From Sanguinoderma infundibulare (lineage: Eukaryota; Basidiomycota; Agaricomycetes; Polyporales; Polyporaceae): a DNA stretch of 64,000 nucleotides. The notes beneath the pieces are model-generated. The model saw nothing but the letters and a program-made list of their open reading frames with translations, had not been told where the DNA came from and did not search any database. Numbering within the stretch: the stretch's first letter is position 1; each line of letters opens with the position of its first letter. The DNA is taken from assembly GCA_032821775.1 (NCBI GenBank), contig JAVLRN010000005.1:3534001-3598000 (forward strand), read 5' to 3'. Of this stretch, positions 1 to 12,016 are shown piece by piece. The position numbers were made by a program, and so were the translations under genes.

Positions 1-1
1 G

Positions 2-358
2 CCGTCGCTGCGCTCCCTGAAAGAGCTCACCATGGGTTTCCCGATCCTGCGGCAAGGCCTGACCAGCCGGGAGCTACGTCGCAACGACGGCGCCGTTCCC
101 AATGCCGCCCACTGGTTCGGCGAGTGGTGCAAAGTCATTGCGGAGGTCCTGACGGATCGCGACGCACAGGGCCGCCGGTTGTCTCGCTTGACGTTCTTTG
201 GATACGAGGATGGGTGCATGGCGGAGAACCCGCCACCGGTCTCGTATCTCGACTTGGCGACTGTCGATCCGGAGTTCGTTCAATCTAGCATCAAGCCGAT
301 TGGGGAGCTGGTGGATGGGCCAGTGGTATTCATGGGATACCGTTTCTTCACCCGTTGA
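2..358 (+). CDS. C-terminal end of an F-box/LRR-like protein (partial)
   Basis: An open frame enters from the left edge of the window and ends at a stop codon at 356-358, giving about 118 residues. The first residues, PSLRSLKELTM, look like the last leucine-rich strand of the F-box/LRR-like proteins common in agaricomycetes. The tail is mixed polar and hydrophobic (FGEWCKVIAEVL, then LSRLTFFGYEDG). If the assignment is right, the protein would be an SCF ubiquitin-ligase substrate adaptor. No F-box is visible because the N-terminus lies outside the window. It could equally be another leucine-rich protein; only the open frame and the composition support the call. Confidence 0.5.
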   Translation, partial: PSLRSLKELTMGFPILRQGLTSRELRRNDGAVPNAAHWFGEWCKVIAEVLTDRDAQGRRLSRLTFFGYEDGCMAENPPPVSYLDLATVDPEFVQSSIKPIGELVDGPVVFMGYRFFTR

Positions 359-801
359 CGGTCGGGAAGGGAACCTCGAGATGATGTCGTTGATTGGTGA
401 AGCACTGGATGTTATGCGTATGAATTTCAATCCCCAACGCACTGTGTCGTCATGTAAATATGAATCTATTCGAACATGCATGCGGTGTTGCTTCATCACT
501 GTTTGCGTCATTTCGAGAACAAGCGAAAGGAAGGGCGGCTCTTTGTGCTTACCCCCTTGTATTGATCAAGGCAGGTGTACACAGCATGCATGACAGGTGC
601 AAGTATTAAGGGTATTAACACAGACGCGAGCTTTCGCCGGCGCAAACTTCGCAGACTATTTCAAACCTGAGCGAACTCGTACAGACGCGCAGTCTCGACG
701 TTCCCAGCTTCCCGGTCCCGACCGTCAGTGTTATTCGTTGGTGAAGAGGCTACGGTCCACCAGACAGCTTTGTCAATGCAAAATCGCCGAATCCGCAGGC
801 C
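359..801. other. intergenic, nothing supported
   Basis: Convergent interval between the plus-strand partial gene and the minus-strand hydrolase. I see only short random frames, and presumably the two 3' UTRs. Confidence 0.5.
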
Positions 802-1917
802 TCAGACCCTCGCCTTCACCCACGCCGCGACGTCCTCCGCCCACTCCTCGCCCTCCCCGCTCATCAACGCCCAATGCGGACTAATGTGGTTGTGCTTCGG
901 CATAACCTCGTACCGTACCTTCTTCCCCAACCGCCCCTCAAGCGCCTGTACGAACACGTCGTTCCCCTCGATCAATCCCCTCGGCTCCCGTTCGCTCCTG
1001 AGCACGAAGATCTCGGGTAGGTCCTGGATCAGCTCCTTCGGCGCGGCCTTGAGTAGCGCGAGCGGCATGTTCGTGAGCGTCGCCTCCTCCGAGCCGTAGT
1101 ACGCCAAGAGGCGTTCCCTGGGGGCCGCGCCGGGGCGCGTGAAGTCGAAGACATAGGCGCCGCCGCCCGGGATGAGTCCGCGAGTTGCCGCACGGATGGG
1201 CGAGTCGAGTGGAAGGAGCGCGGGCGAGAGATAGAGCGTGGCGAGGTGGTTCGAGCCCGCGGAGTGGCTGAGAACGAAGAGGTCGTTGAGGGGCGTCGAG
1301 GGCAGAAGTGTGCTCGGAGGGGCGGAGGCGATCGCGCTGGCATTGGAGAGGACCCAGGCGAGCGCATCGCGAACGTCTTCGGCTGGTGCGGGGTAGGAAA
1401 CGAATGGGGAAAGGCGATAGTCGGGTATCACAGTCAGGAATCTGTGTGGAATTGAGATTACGGATGTGAACGTGTCGATTGCGAAGGGTGCATGTACCCA
1501 CGTTGGGCGAAGAACACGCCGAGATTTGTGTATCCGAGGTCAAAGGGCGGGTCCTGTTTGCGGTCGCCAGTGACGAACCCACCGCCGTAGAGGAAGAAGA
1601 GGACGGGAACACGGCTCCCGGATGAGACTGCGGCAAGGTCAGGGTAATACACGTCAAGCTGGGAGATGGTGAGTGCCGATCACAGGTGTAAGATGCTCAA
1701 CAGCGCACTTGGTGTCTGTCAGTGTTTCCGAAGCGGAATGTTCGACGCGGGTGGCCCTCGATTTCTGAACGCCGCCTTTCAAGCAGCTTCATGAACGCGA
1801 GCTTGGCTGTCCATTGGCGATAAGCATTCTAGTTGGTTCTATATGCACTAGTCCCAACTTACTGGGCTCTAGTATGACGGGGATCGCGGTGTCTTTGAAT
1901 CCAGCGACGACGTCCAT
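802..1917 (-). CDS. alpha/beta-hydrolase (carboxylesterase/arylformamidase-like), 4 exons
   Basis: Four exons join in frame: 1917-1863, 1806-1709, 1658-1498 and 1441-802, separated by introns of 56, 50 and 56 bp with GT-AG ends. The product is 317 aa. An N-terminal lid-like helix region leads to DRHQLDVYYPDL, then the oxyanion loop YGGGFVTGDR, then VIPDYRLSP. The nucleophile elbow is SHSAGS, and the late catalytic His is in PKHNHISPHW. This order is typical of small fungal alpha/beta-hydrolases acting on carboxylic esters or N-formylkynurenine-like amides; the substrate is not evident. No signal peptide is seen, so it is probably cytosolic. The start ATG at 1917 was chosen because the first exon (55 bp) splices in frame to EPTKLAFMKLL. 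A 34 bp alternative first intron is also possible but shorter than its neighbours. The gene appears intact. Confidence 0.9.
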
Positions 1918-4900
1918 GGTGTGTGATCTCGTTGAGCGCGTTCGAGGAGAGGCTTACGGCGGGTGTGAGACACTGGCGCAGTCCTTGGGGATAGATAGAT
2001 AGGTAAGTCGTGTTGCCTTACAAAGAATACGGGAGCTACACGAATGCGTACCGGGGTAACGTCAGCTCCTCTAATTTCAGGCGTTCATATGGTCATGGGG
2101 TGAGGTAGGTTTCCCATAGGGACCCCGCGTGCGTGTACGCCGGCTTCGGGCCAGCATCCTAGCCTTGCAGGCACAAGTAACGGTAGGGTTGCAGCTATAA
2201 CGGGAACCTGCAGCGCGTTCTTGAGCGGGCCATCCTGAACGATCTTAAACCTTGCCTCTTCCTTCTTTCCTTTCGAGACACGTCTTCGGAGCGCACTGCT
2301 TGATCACTCATTCGCGTTGGTGGACGACCTTCTGCAGATGCCCGGATGTTGAAACTGCATTGTTCTGGGGATTGATAAGACAAATCTGTTGTATCGGGGG
2401 ATGGATGACACTTACACCGGAGTTAAATGAGCGACGTCATACCATCATGGGACATTCCGACCAAGGCGACAAATCGATGCATGGGCCGGTGTGAGCACGT
2501 CATAACCTGGATCGTTGTCTCCTCTATCCCAAGTTTGTCAGATCACAACTTGAAGGATTTCTCAGGGAGCTGTTCATAGTCTAGGGAGGAGCGGGTGCTC
2601 AAACATCATGCTCAGGTTAGAGTTCGGAGCTAGAGAAAGCTTTGCTACTATAACCGACGTAGGTTGATACATGGGTCGATATCCTGAGTTGAACTAGCAC
2701 CCTGTCGCAGTTGCATTTAGGTGAAGGATTGTGGGAGAGGGTCAAAGGACAGCGCACCTCAGATATTTCCATCAAACACTCCATAGCTCGTCGACACCCC
2801 TCTCCACTCTCATCTTCCGCCGAAAATGCATATCCAGCTCCAACAGCTCTCCCCGCGCTTGAGACTAATTGAGACGTACTTGACGAACGTTTTGAAGGTC
2901 CAAAGCCAGTCAAGGGAAAGGAACGGCGTCGACCCCGTCAGGACAGATGCCAACGAGTGTCGAGAGTGTAACAGTCATAGAAGCGTTGTATTTCGCGCAC
3001 CGAGAGCCTGCAAGAAAGCAATAGACAAGCTTGTGGGGGCGAGTCCCAGAAGGAGATGATGGTACGCAGTCAAGAGACGACAAGCGCACACCATGTCCGC
3101 CACTCCCATATCCATGGATCCTCGTCATCCTAACGCTCCTCGGCTTCAATGCCAATAGACGACTTCATCGGGCTATGTATGATGGCAAGGCAACATCAGC
3201 ATTGTGCAAAGAAACGAAACTGTTCAATAAAGGTTGGCGCCTCAACCTTTCCCGTTGGAGTGAAGCTCATCACCACCTCATTTACAGGTCTTCGCAGCGG
3301 CCAGCAGCGACAGCAACCCCCTCAGAGGACAACCGACCCGCTAGACTCGCAGCTCAATCCCACCGTGATAGGCTTGAGATAGGAGCGCGCCCATGGCCCA
3401 TTTCAACTGGAGACCGTCTAAACGGTCCACGAAGTTGTGTCCTACGAGGGCCTCGATCAATTAGCTCCGCTAGGAGTTTTAGGGCCTGCATAATTCAAGT
3501 GCCTTGAATCGTAAAGTTTCCGAAGAACCAGTATCCTCAGTGGACGGATGGATGATGAAACTATACTTTGCATTTCCTATGGCCACTCGGGACTAGTGCG
3601 TTATCTCGTTTCAATGTGACTTTCTCTGTACACGTAACATGAGTTGAGTTATCCGCAGAACGCCTGCAATCGTGGCCCTCACTTCCATTCCTTTCTGTTA
3701 CAGAACCTTCTCCGACACAACCGTGTTGCCGCAGGCGTTCATGCGGAAGAGAAGGAAGTCGCGAACGCCTTTGGCGACACGCTGGAACTGCGTGAGATGT
3801 GCCAAGCTGCCTGCGACGCCTTGCGATGCGAAGGAACCTGCGGCTTCCATCGATAACCGGACCCTGCGTCCTCTGGCCTGAAACAATTCCTTGGATTCTA
3901 GAGGGCTGCCGACACGCTCGAGAGCCGGACCCCGGCGAGTTCTATCACGCTTAGTGTTTGCCTTTGAGTCACGCTTGGTTCAAAGAACCCATCGGTAACC
4001 ACATATTAATGCATAGCTCATTTCAGGCGTGTTCCACAACACAATGACTGCATGACTGCACGCTGAGCATCGAGGACGAAGGTTTTGAGTAGCGCCTCCA
4101 AAGCGCCTCGAGCTTATCCAGGCGCCGGGTGGCGACCTGTGGCGACGGCGGCCGGTTCGTCCAGGTCCACTTGCTCGTAGACATCGAGCGCGAACACTAG
4201 GCCTCTCACACACGCCGGCCGAGTCCCGCAGATGTGTAGGAAGCCTGCTGCGATCAGTGATAGTTTGACGTCACCGATATGGTTCCGCCACCGAGCCGAG
4301 CAACTCGAGACGGGAGGGGTCAGGGAGGGGTTGATGCCGTCAACCACTCAGACGCGTTGCACTGCGGCATCACCCACTGTGGGCTTCCAGTGCTCGTGTC
4401 TTATGCCGAACGCGAGTTCTACCTAGATCTGTGACGAGTGCTAACCTGTGATCTTCCAAGAAAGCACTAAACGCTGTCGGATCTTGGAAGCCTACTCCTC
4501 CCGGTCCTCAGACGAGACGGCCCGTGCAATCGATACACTTGACATACATAATGCAAGCCTGCAGCCTATTGGCACGGATACCGGCGCCATGGATTCGAAG
4601 AAGGGAGCTACGTAAAGACCGACCGCGTTCTTCGGTAATTAAGATTTCATGAGTGTACCCGAGGACATCCGAGTCGCTCCAGTCGAGGTCGATATCACGA
4701 CGTCTGAGTCCCGGAATGGAAAGCGCCCGGCGACGAACCGAACGGGAGTCCGCCAATCATGCAAAGTCAACCCCGGTGCCACGGTGGCACCGTGGATATT
4801 GAGCCAAGACGACGTCTTGGGCGGGCTCGAAAGGTGGGCGCGAACGAAGAGACGACTGAGCGCTAGAACCCGACGTAAGTCGCGAGAAATTTGAGTTGAT

Positions 4901-5180
4901 GCCAATGTCGGTTTTTACGCCAGTATAGAGGAGCAGATGCGATGATAATGGATTGTGGAAGCAATAAGGTACAATGCATACAAGAACGCGGGTGGAGGAC
5001 AAGAGTGTAAGGACAGTAGTAAGCGTGAGACATATGCTTGTGATATAGTAAGACAGTATGCAAGTCCGATTGTGGTGTGAGTAACGAAATTTTACACGAT
5101 ACAGTATCAGCGGCCGTGCTGCTATTCGCGAAGATCAATGAAGACCTCGTGCAAGGCGCCAAGGATGCGAAGATGAGCCT
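1918..5180. other. 3.3 kb interval without a supported gene
   Basis: Both strands carry only short frames of random-looking composition. None shows a recognisable domain, and none can be joined through plausible introns into a longer product. I found no terminal repeats or transposon motifs. The left end includes the promoter of the hydrolase, the right end the 3' side of the MFS gene. It may be decayed sequence, but there is no positive evidence for what it was. Confidence 0.4.
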
Positions 5181-7224
5181 CTAATAGTGGTTGCGCGATG
5201 TGGTGTATCCGATATCTATCCATGAACGCATACGTTCTCCGTAGCGAATCGTGAACAGGGTCAATCTGAGTACGACGTCAGAAAGTGGCACAAGGCGCAA
5301 GTGCTGGGGGAGACGCACCCAAAACCCATCCACGCAATCCCCGCGAACAGAGCGTTCGTCGCGGTGACGCCAATGGACTCGATAAGGGGCAGCGTACAAG
5401 CGGTTACTAACGCCGAGACGAATGCGCGGAACGAGCTGTCAGTTCATCGCATTGTCAGCATGCACGACGCAGCTCGAGTGTGGAGAGGCGTCCTTACGAG
5501 CTAGCGGCCATGGTTTCAGCGCTCCTATCGTGCAAAATGTCCACGAAGTACGCAGAGACAGGGGTCAGGACATTATCCATCTACAAAATACAAGATAGGT
5601 GGTTAGTATGCCATGAGCGTAAACACGCAGAGACCTTTCCAGAAGACGTACCCCGATGCCATTCATGAATAGGCACATCGTGATCAGGACGAGTCCAGGG
5701 AGCCCAGGGATGTACTTCATGATCAGTCCCGCCGTAAGAATCGACCCAGGGACCAGGAAAGCACCGCCGACCATGGTGGCACGTAGGCGATCTTCAGGCA
5801 CCCAGACGCCACCTCGGCGGTTACGCCAGAAGATGACGGTCCTATCTGCCAAGTATCCGGCGAGTGGCGCACCGACTGTCATCGAGAACGTTGAATATGC
5901 TACAGCATTACGCTAGCAGATTACGGAACTCACTGATGTTTCCTACACCAAGAGGGAGGAAAAATGCGCCGATAATGGCTGGATTTGAGATGCCATATGC
6001 CTGGCCCTGATGTGGTCTAAGCTGTACGTCTGGAAGGAGATGAGACTACGAAGACTTACGACAGTGTAGGCGAGAGGAACCATCATAACTGAATCGAACG
6101 GCGTTAGTGGGAGCACAAACTCGTTTGCAACAGGGACATACCGAAGTCGGTGATCAAAGCTGTTGTACCCGTAATGGTCTAGGATGACATGAATTAAGAC
6201 GGCATTTGATGCAAGCGACGACACCTACTCACCGGAAGAAGGATGTTAGGGCTGCGCAATAGAGCGAGACTGCTCAGGGGGTTGAGGATTTTGAACTTGT
6301 TTCCTTCGGCCTTCATCTCCTTGAGCTTCTCTGGGTCCAACGTTTCTGGGAGCCACAGCTCCACTGCTAGCAGCGCAGCGAAGCCCGCGAAAAACAACCC
6401 CCACTGAGCATAGCGCCATGAGGCATAGTGTGTTGCGATCCCTCCACATAATGGCGCGATTGCCGGTCCGATGAGGGAAGCCTGAACCGACAAAGTGAAC
6501 GCTAGAGTGAACCACCGTTGACGGAAGATACAAGAAGTTCTGACGTACACCGAAGAAGATACCCATGGCGTAGCCCCGTTCCTCGAGCCGATAAATGTCT
6601 CCGATAACGCCTGCACCGACGGACATAGCACTCGACCCACCAAATGCTTGGACGACGCGCCAAAACAAGAGCGTAGGTACGGTATGCGATGTCGCTGCCC
6701 CTATTGAGCCCACACAGAGGCACGGCAAAGACATGAGAAAGACAGCCCGGCGTCCATCTGTCGCGACAGTGGTTAGATTATCACGCAATCTGAGAAGCAG
6801 CGAATGTCCGTCCACGCACATGTGCCGGAGTACGTTGCCCAGGTAAGACTGCCCAAGGCCGTGGTAGCAAACGACAAGCTCACTGCAAGACTACCCCGAT
6901 GTCAGGGCAAAGAGCTCGATACGATAGAAATATCATGGCATACCTGATGACCGGACCTGTCGTGCTGAGCTCTCTGGCAATCTCGGGGATAGAGGGTACG
7001 AAAGACCCAGAAACCAAGACTGAAGGGCAGTCAAATGAGCTACGAGATGGACGTTTCGAGGCGGCATAGAAGCACTCACAAGGTATCAGGCCTGCGTACG
7101 CAATCACGGCCACGATAAGGCGTTTTTGGGAAGGGTGGAAACGTTCATAAAGCGGATCTTGCTTCAAGGCCTCCGGATCCGTCGACGACACTGCCAGCAG
7201 CGGGCTCTGTTCTGTTGGCACCAT
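5181..7224 (-). CDS. MFS multidrug-type transporter, older paralogue
   Basis: Proton-coupled drug/metabolite efflux transporter of the major facilitator superfamily (DHA1-like). The start at 7224 gives MVPTEQSPLL, a cytosolic N-terminus. The next exons give TM1 (VSGSFVPSIPEIA), a SLTWATYSGT...GRR loop resembling motif A, GVIGDIYRLEERGYAMG, the TM5-like GPAIAPLCGG, and a central cytosolic loop with KFKILNPLSSLALL. The C-terminal half contains GAPLAGYLADR and ends TTSRNHY. Exons 1-7 (7224-7080, 7019-6944, 6890-6820, 6757-6549, 6481-6233, 6178-6142, 6088-6060) have the same phases as the three later copies, with lengths equal except exon 1 (145 versus 142 bp). Every junction checked is in frame, so the gene looks functional. 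It is clearly diverged from the copies at 22,915, 40,995 and 60,618 and must have arisen by an earlier duplication. Confidence 0.9.
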
Positions 7225-7977
7225 CTTCGACGAGAAAGGGAGCTCAAGTCTAGACGGTGGTCGTCGGGAGGGTTGCGGTCCTGGTCACCCCAGGTCGCTA
7301 TTTGAATGCGCGACAACCCGAGGTACCTTTCCTTACGAGTCGATGCGATCGTCAGCAAGTAAGCGGCCATCTGCAACACAGTCGCCGATATGAATGGTCT
7401 GAGCTCCATTTCGACAACATGTAACGTCAGGTTCTTCCCTTCACAGCATTGACGCTGTCGCGCTCTCGACGTTCGACCGATTCTTCCGCATTGAACCCGG
7501 ATGTCCATTCATACCTTCACCACTAGTCGGAGATCTGGGACTATCACCTGTCAATGGTGACATGGAAGTCAGCTTAGACATATCCCATATGTCGGCTAGC
7601 GTGACTTCGCGACTTCGGTGGATCGCTTGACCGGTAATCCGCCTGCTGTGTTCGGGCGCCTGATCCGTTCAAGCACCCGAAGTAAGTCATTATTCATCCC
7701 TCCATTCAGCGGTTATTCGCACCGTTCATCGCAGGAACGCTTCCCGTAAGGAAGACAATGAACGTCCGGATTGTTAAAGGACCAAGGACTGCGACAAGGC
7801 GTACTATACATGCGGTAACTGTCCTCAGCACGGGGAGTGTTAGTCTGAGTCACTGCTGGGGAAGGTGAGAAGGCCATTACCGTATTAACAAGACTGTTTG
7901 ACAGCAATCCTGTGAGAGCCGAAGACAGCGAAAGACAAGCAACATTGTCAGAGACATAGGCAGACAGAGTTCATTCA
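7225..7977. other. intergenic, promoter side of the MFS gene
   Basis: Lies between the MFS start and the stop of the upstream DUF6534 gene, both on the minus strand. It should hold the MFS promoter and the DUF6534 3' UTR. I do not see a convincing TATA element or any further coding exon. Confidence 0.4.
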
Positions 7978-9749
7978 TCATCGTGGCTTTTCCGAGCCCG
8001 GAGTGACAGCGGTGCGAGTTGGCTCCGAGGGAGTGTCTACAGCGCTTCGTGCATCTCCCGGGGTGTTTGACGCCCCGCCGCTTTCTACGTCCGTTGGCAT
8101 CTGCGGTCAAGGACACTCGGTGAGACATCCGATCTATGGGGAGGCGCCGCACATACGTTGATCCGAATGGGTGTGCTCAAGCCCCAGGGCATGTTTGAGA
8201 GCCGATTCGTGGAGAACCCGGTCAAGGGACCGCGTTGCAGCGCAGCGCGTCCATTCCTGTTTGTCATAAATCAGGTCAGGACCAACAGTAAAGAAGGTGA
8301 GTGGCGTCATACAAGGTGACGAACAGCGAGATAACGTAAAGCTTTCCCAAAACAGCCTGGAACGTCAGATCCCAGTAGTCGTCGTTTACCTGCAAACACC
8401 GCATTAAGCCGACCGCATGGCGTCGTACAGTGAATAGCGCACTAGAGTCAGATACGTCACAACTGTCATGATCGCACATATGCAGGGTGGAAGAGCTGCC
8501 TCCCATATCAGGACCGTTAGTCGCCTGAGAATCTACAGCATGCATCAGATCATCAAGATCCATGCATATAAATAAACGAACTCACGCGGCGGAATCTTGA
8601 CGAAGTGACATTTTGCTTCGAACGAGCGAGGAACGTGAGCACTGAAGCATGGGGCTGGGTTCAGAAGCTTGAGCTGCAAGTTTAAGCGACCGTACGCACA
8701 TATCCCGGTCACGAGTACGTCAAGCACTGAGAAACGAGGTAATTATAATGCCCTACTGATCGTCGAAGGGGAGACGACGTACCGGCAGAGCACATGAGGC
8801 TGAGCACGACTGGAATAACCGCGAAGTTAGTTCCCTCGCGCGAACGGCACGACGTTCGACAGTGTGAACATACAAGTCACATTAGTCTATAAACATATGT
8901 CAGTTGCGAATCAGGCTTGGGAGAGAATATCAACGACATACTGCAACTTTAGGAAGAGGGCCTTCGTCGACTTGCACGACGCCGAAATGGACTTGGAATG
9001 TTTCCACGGTGACTATGATGCTAGCGATTATTGAAGCTAGCAAGAGTAGTAGTAGTGTAGCCTGGTCGCCATGAGCGGGCCTGTCGCGTCGCGAGACTGG
9101 AGCGGCAACGAACTAGGACGTAATAGTTCCGATTAACGAGCTGTGGCAGATCGATTCCGGTCAGAATGGAGAATAAGCACGTGGTTGCGGCTCATGGAGA
9201 CGTACAGTCCAACACCGCCATATCAGGAATGCTTGCACGGGACCGGCCATCATGACGGTCTATTACAAATAAGTCCGTGATCTGACGTATATAGCGGAAT
9301 AGCAACACAGCAATAAAAGGCACTCACGACTGTCGATTGGATTTTGTCTGCCCATACAAACTCCACACTACGGTACTGATCCCAAGTTCATCTCCCGTCG
9401 GCACGGTGGAAAGGGAAAGCTTACCCAGTCGCCGAAGTGCTCCACAAACGTCATCCACGATGTATAGAAGCTGAGACATGTCTGGACGCTACGAACCGAG
9501 GAAAGTGAAGCTTTTTAGCACGTCAGCGAGCAAAAGTCACATGATGAACAGCACTCACAACGCGACGCTCGTGACGAACGAAACCACAGCGCGCACCACT
9601 GCGAGCTCCCTCTCCGCTCGGTCCCAGAACGTCAGCGACTGGTTGATCAGGATCCCCGTCTGAATCCCCTCGAGGGCGAGGCTGACGAGGGCCGGACCGA
9701 TGTACGACCCTGGATGCAATTCCAGGCCGTCAAGCGAGAGCGGCATCGA
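7978..9749 (-). CDS. DUF6534-type multi-pass membrane protein, 14 exons
   Basis: Exons joined by GT-AG introns: 9749-9559, 9470-9425, 9375-9328, 9259-9206, 9140-9114, 9061-8942, 8886-8874, 8809-8783, 8726-8700, 8641-8586, 8532-8443, 8389-8313, 8256-8157 and 8100-7978. They sum to 999 bp, i.e. 332 aa, the usual size for this family. Landmarks in order: SYIGPALVSLALEGIQTG (TM1), FVEHFGDW, YRSVEFVWADKIQ, LLLLLLASIIAS (TM), VLDVLVTGILL, RFRRILRRLTVLIWEAALPP, and the family hallmark LGKLYVISLFVTLNGR, then a polar tail ending PGSEKPR. DUF6534 proteins are abundant seven-helix-like proteins of agaricomycetes with no established function; receptor or transporter roles are speculation. The 13 bp exon at 8886-8874 is the least certain junction. 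The gene appears intact. Confidence 0.88.
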
Positions 9750-10994
9750 GACGTGCCTGATTGCCAACATTGTCAGCACCGATCGTCTGCAACCGCAGAG
9801 ATGCACAGTACGGACCTTGCCAACGAAGGGCGGACACAGCTGGAAGTGGCGATGAGGAAGGGACGAAGGTCCAAACGTGCCCTTGGAAGCTGCAGGATAT
9901 TTAGGTCAGAAGCAGTGTGATATGAACCGCGGGAACACCACGGCTATAAACAAAAGGCATTCATTCAGCGGACCTGGAAATCCCTCCCCCTTCTATGGGG
10001 ACTAGTGCGGCCCAATGAGCATCATTCGCTGCCAGTCCTGCGTGTGTCGTACTGGCCACACCGATCGCGGAGCCTGTTAACCGGATACGAAGTTGGGAAC
10101 AACCTCGGCAACCGGACGGCCGCATTGACTCGGCAAACACCGTTAAACTTCTTGTGCACCTCTGGGCAGGGGAGCATATCCTAAAGCTGCCGCTTGTCAG
10201 TGCTCCAGTCTTCTATGCGATTGCCTTTCGTTAGACGTGGTCGCATCTCTCACTGGAGAAATCCGTCTTTTCTCATAGCCAACGCTCAGGATGAGGACTT
10301 CTGCAACGATGATAGTCAGCCTGGGCGCTGCTACATCTGACAATTCGTGGGAATATCATCTCACCATCGCTTCTGGTTCAACAGACGCGAGGTATCGTAT
10401 AACGAATTTGGGTCAATCCCGTAACTGTTCGCTTTAACTTGATCCGGAATGCAAAAGTGACCGAAGTCGGAACTGAACGGCTTGGCCTTCTCATGTCCAC
10501 GGATTGAAGCAGCGACTGGTCTCCTGCGAATGCGCCGCGCCGGAATGGAGTAATGTCTATGAATACCAACGATATGATACGCGGCTGAAGTCACTGCGTC
10601 AGATGGCGGCCATCGACGTCCCTCACAGGCGTTCCTTGGACCACGTAACCTGAGTCTACGCACTCTGGATCTATGTAGTCCCCTGGACCACCGGATGTTT
10701 TAAGCTGGTCGAGAACTAACAAGATAGAAGCTTGGGACTTACGACATGAAGCGGCCTTTTCCGTCAATCATCTCATACTAGAAAGCCGGAAGCATCAGCG
10801 GCTTCTAGGCCAAAGGCATGCCAGAGGACAATCTACGTACCGCGTCTACGCCCTACTACCGGCGCTTTTTAGCCTGCAAGACGCCTCCAACGTTGGTCCC
10901 TATACAGCCGAAATGACCAAGTCTTGTCCACCGGCAGAGCAGCCGCGTGCGTGGCATCCCGTATCGTCCGCCGGCCGTCCGTTGAGACACAACG
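9750..10994. other. intergenic, nothing supported
   Basis: Includes the promoter side of the DUF6534 gene. A frame at 10,361-10,663 (minus) has no recognisable motif and I do not call it. Confidence 0.4.
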
Positions 10995-11686
10995 TCAGAA
11001 ACCGTCCAACGGCCCTCGCACATCGAACCGCACGCTCACCTGACGGCAAGCCATGCGCAGCGCCCCCGCGCGAGTGAATGCCTCGAAGCCGTCCTGGAAC
11101 GCCCCCCATTCCGTCGGAGTCTCGTAGGAGCCTTTTGAAGCAAACGTGTCTTCCAGGTGGGATCGGCCCCCTTGCGATGTTCCCATGACATGAATACCTC
11201 GGCACCGAGGGAACGGATCGCCACTTGACGCATCCAAAACGCTGCACTAGAAGGATTAGATCGGGTGCTCGTTCGGGGAGGGAAGGGGATAAATTAGTCA
11301 CCAGCGGAGACATGACGAGGACACTTCGGCACGTCGTCGTCGTGCGCGCTCTTCTAGTTGTGAGAATGACATTCATGCCTGGGAAGGCAGGCGGCGAGCC
11401 GTAAGGCGGCGTCACTCTCATACGGTAGAGTGACGCAGTAGGTGAATGCGTACTGTACCTCAATCATACCCCAGTCGAAGCGTAACTCGTGCCGCGGTGG
11501 GCCAAACCTTGGCAAGTGGAGACGAAGGTCAGAACCCGCTCTGAGAGGCACAAAAGGAACAACCGTTCGCTTACCACGATCCTCTGCCGGCGGAACAGAG
11601 ACAGATCCCGTTCGGTGTGGGGACGTTCGCACCGGAACGCGTGAGCGGGCGAGTTCTCTTCTGTCGCTTCGCTCGTAGGTAGGCAC
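10995..11686 (-). CDS. putative hypothetical protein, exon structure uncertain
   Basis: Two minus-strand stretches have protein-like composition. The first (about 11,686-11,354) contains RGKRTVVPFVPLRAGSDLRL, HELRFDWGMIEVQYAFTY and LRLAACLP. The second (about 11,237-10,995, after a possible acceptor ending CTAGTGCAG) contains FQDGFEAFTRAGALRMACRQ and VSVRFDVRGPLDGF. The second resembles the end of a leucine-rich F-box-type protein, but I could not join the pieces unambiguously or find an F-box. I do not recognise the family. It may be a real short gene or a remnant. Confidence 0.3.
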
Positions 11687-12016
11687 GCGTCGGGAAAGAG
11701 GCCCTGCTGACCTGGCGCGAAGCCTGTCTAAAGCATCCGAGATGGGCGTTCACATGTGGGTGGAAAGCGTCTATAGATGAGCAATAAAGATGTACGGATA
11801 CACTGGAGGTGCGGAGTCTGCGGGAACGCGGGTATAACTTAGGTGTCAATGCGGGTGAACGGTCATCCGGGAAACCACGTAGCAAGATACATAGGTATTA
11901 GCGTAGATCGTCCAATTCTGCGAACCTATCTACGTGATCAATCATAACGTATGGACGGGAGGCCAGAGACGGAGCGTACCAAGAACTCCGAAAACAATAG
12001 ATTATGCTCCTCTAGA
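11687..12016. other. intergenic, nothing supported
   Basis: Short interval downstream of the PP2C gene; only random frames. Confidence 0.4.

Noticed and set aside
1807..1862. 34 bp first intron in the hydrolase gene
   Set aside because: The acceptor 22 bp further gives a 56 bp intron and a better protein join (EPTKLAFMKLL).
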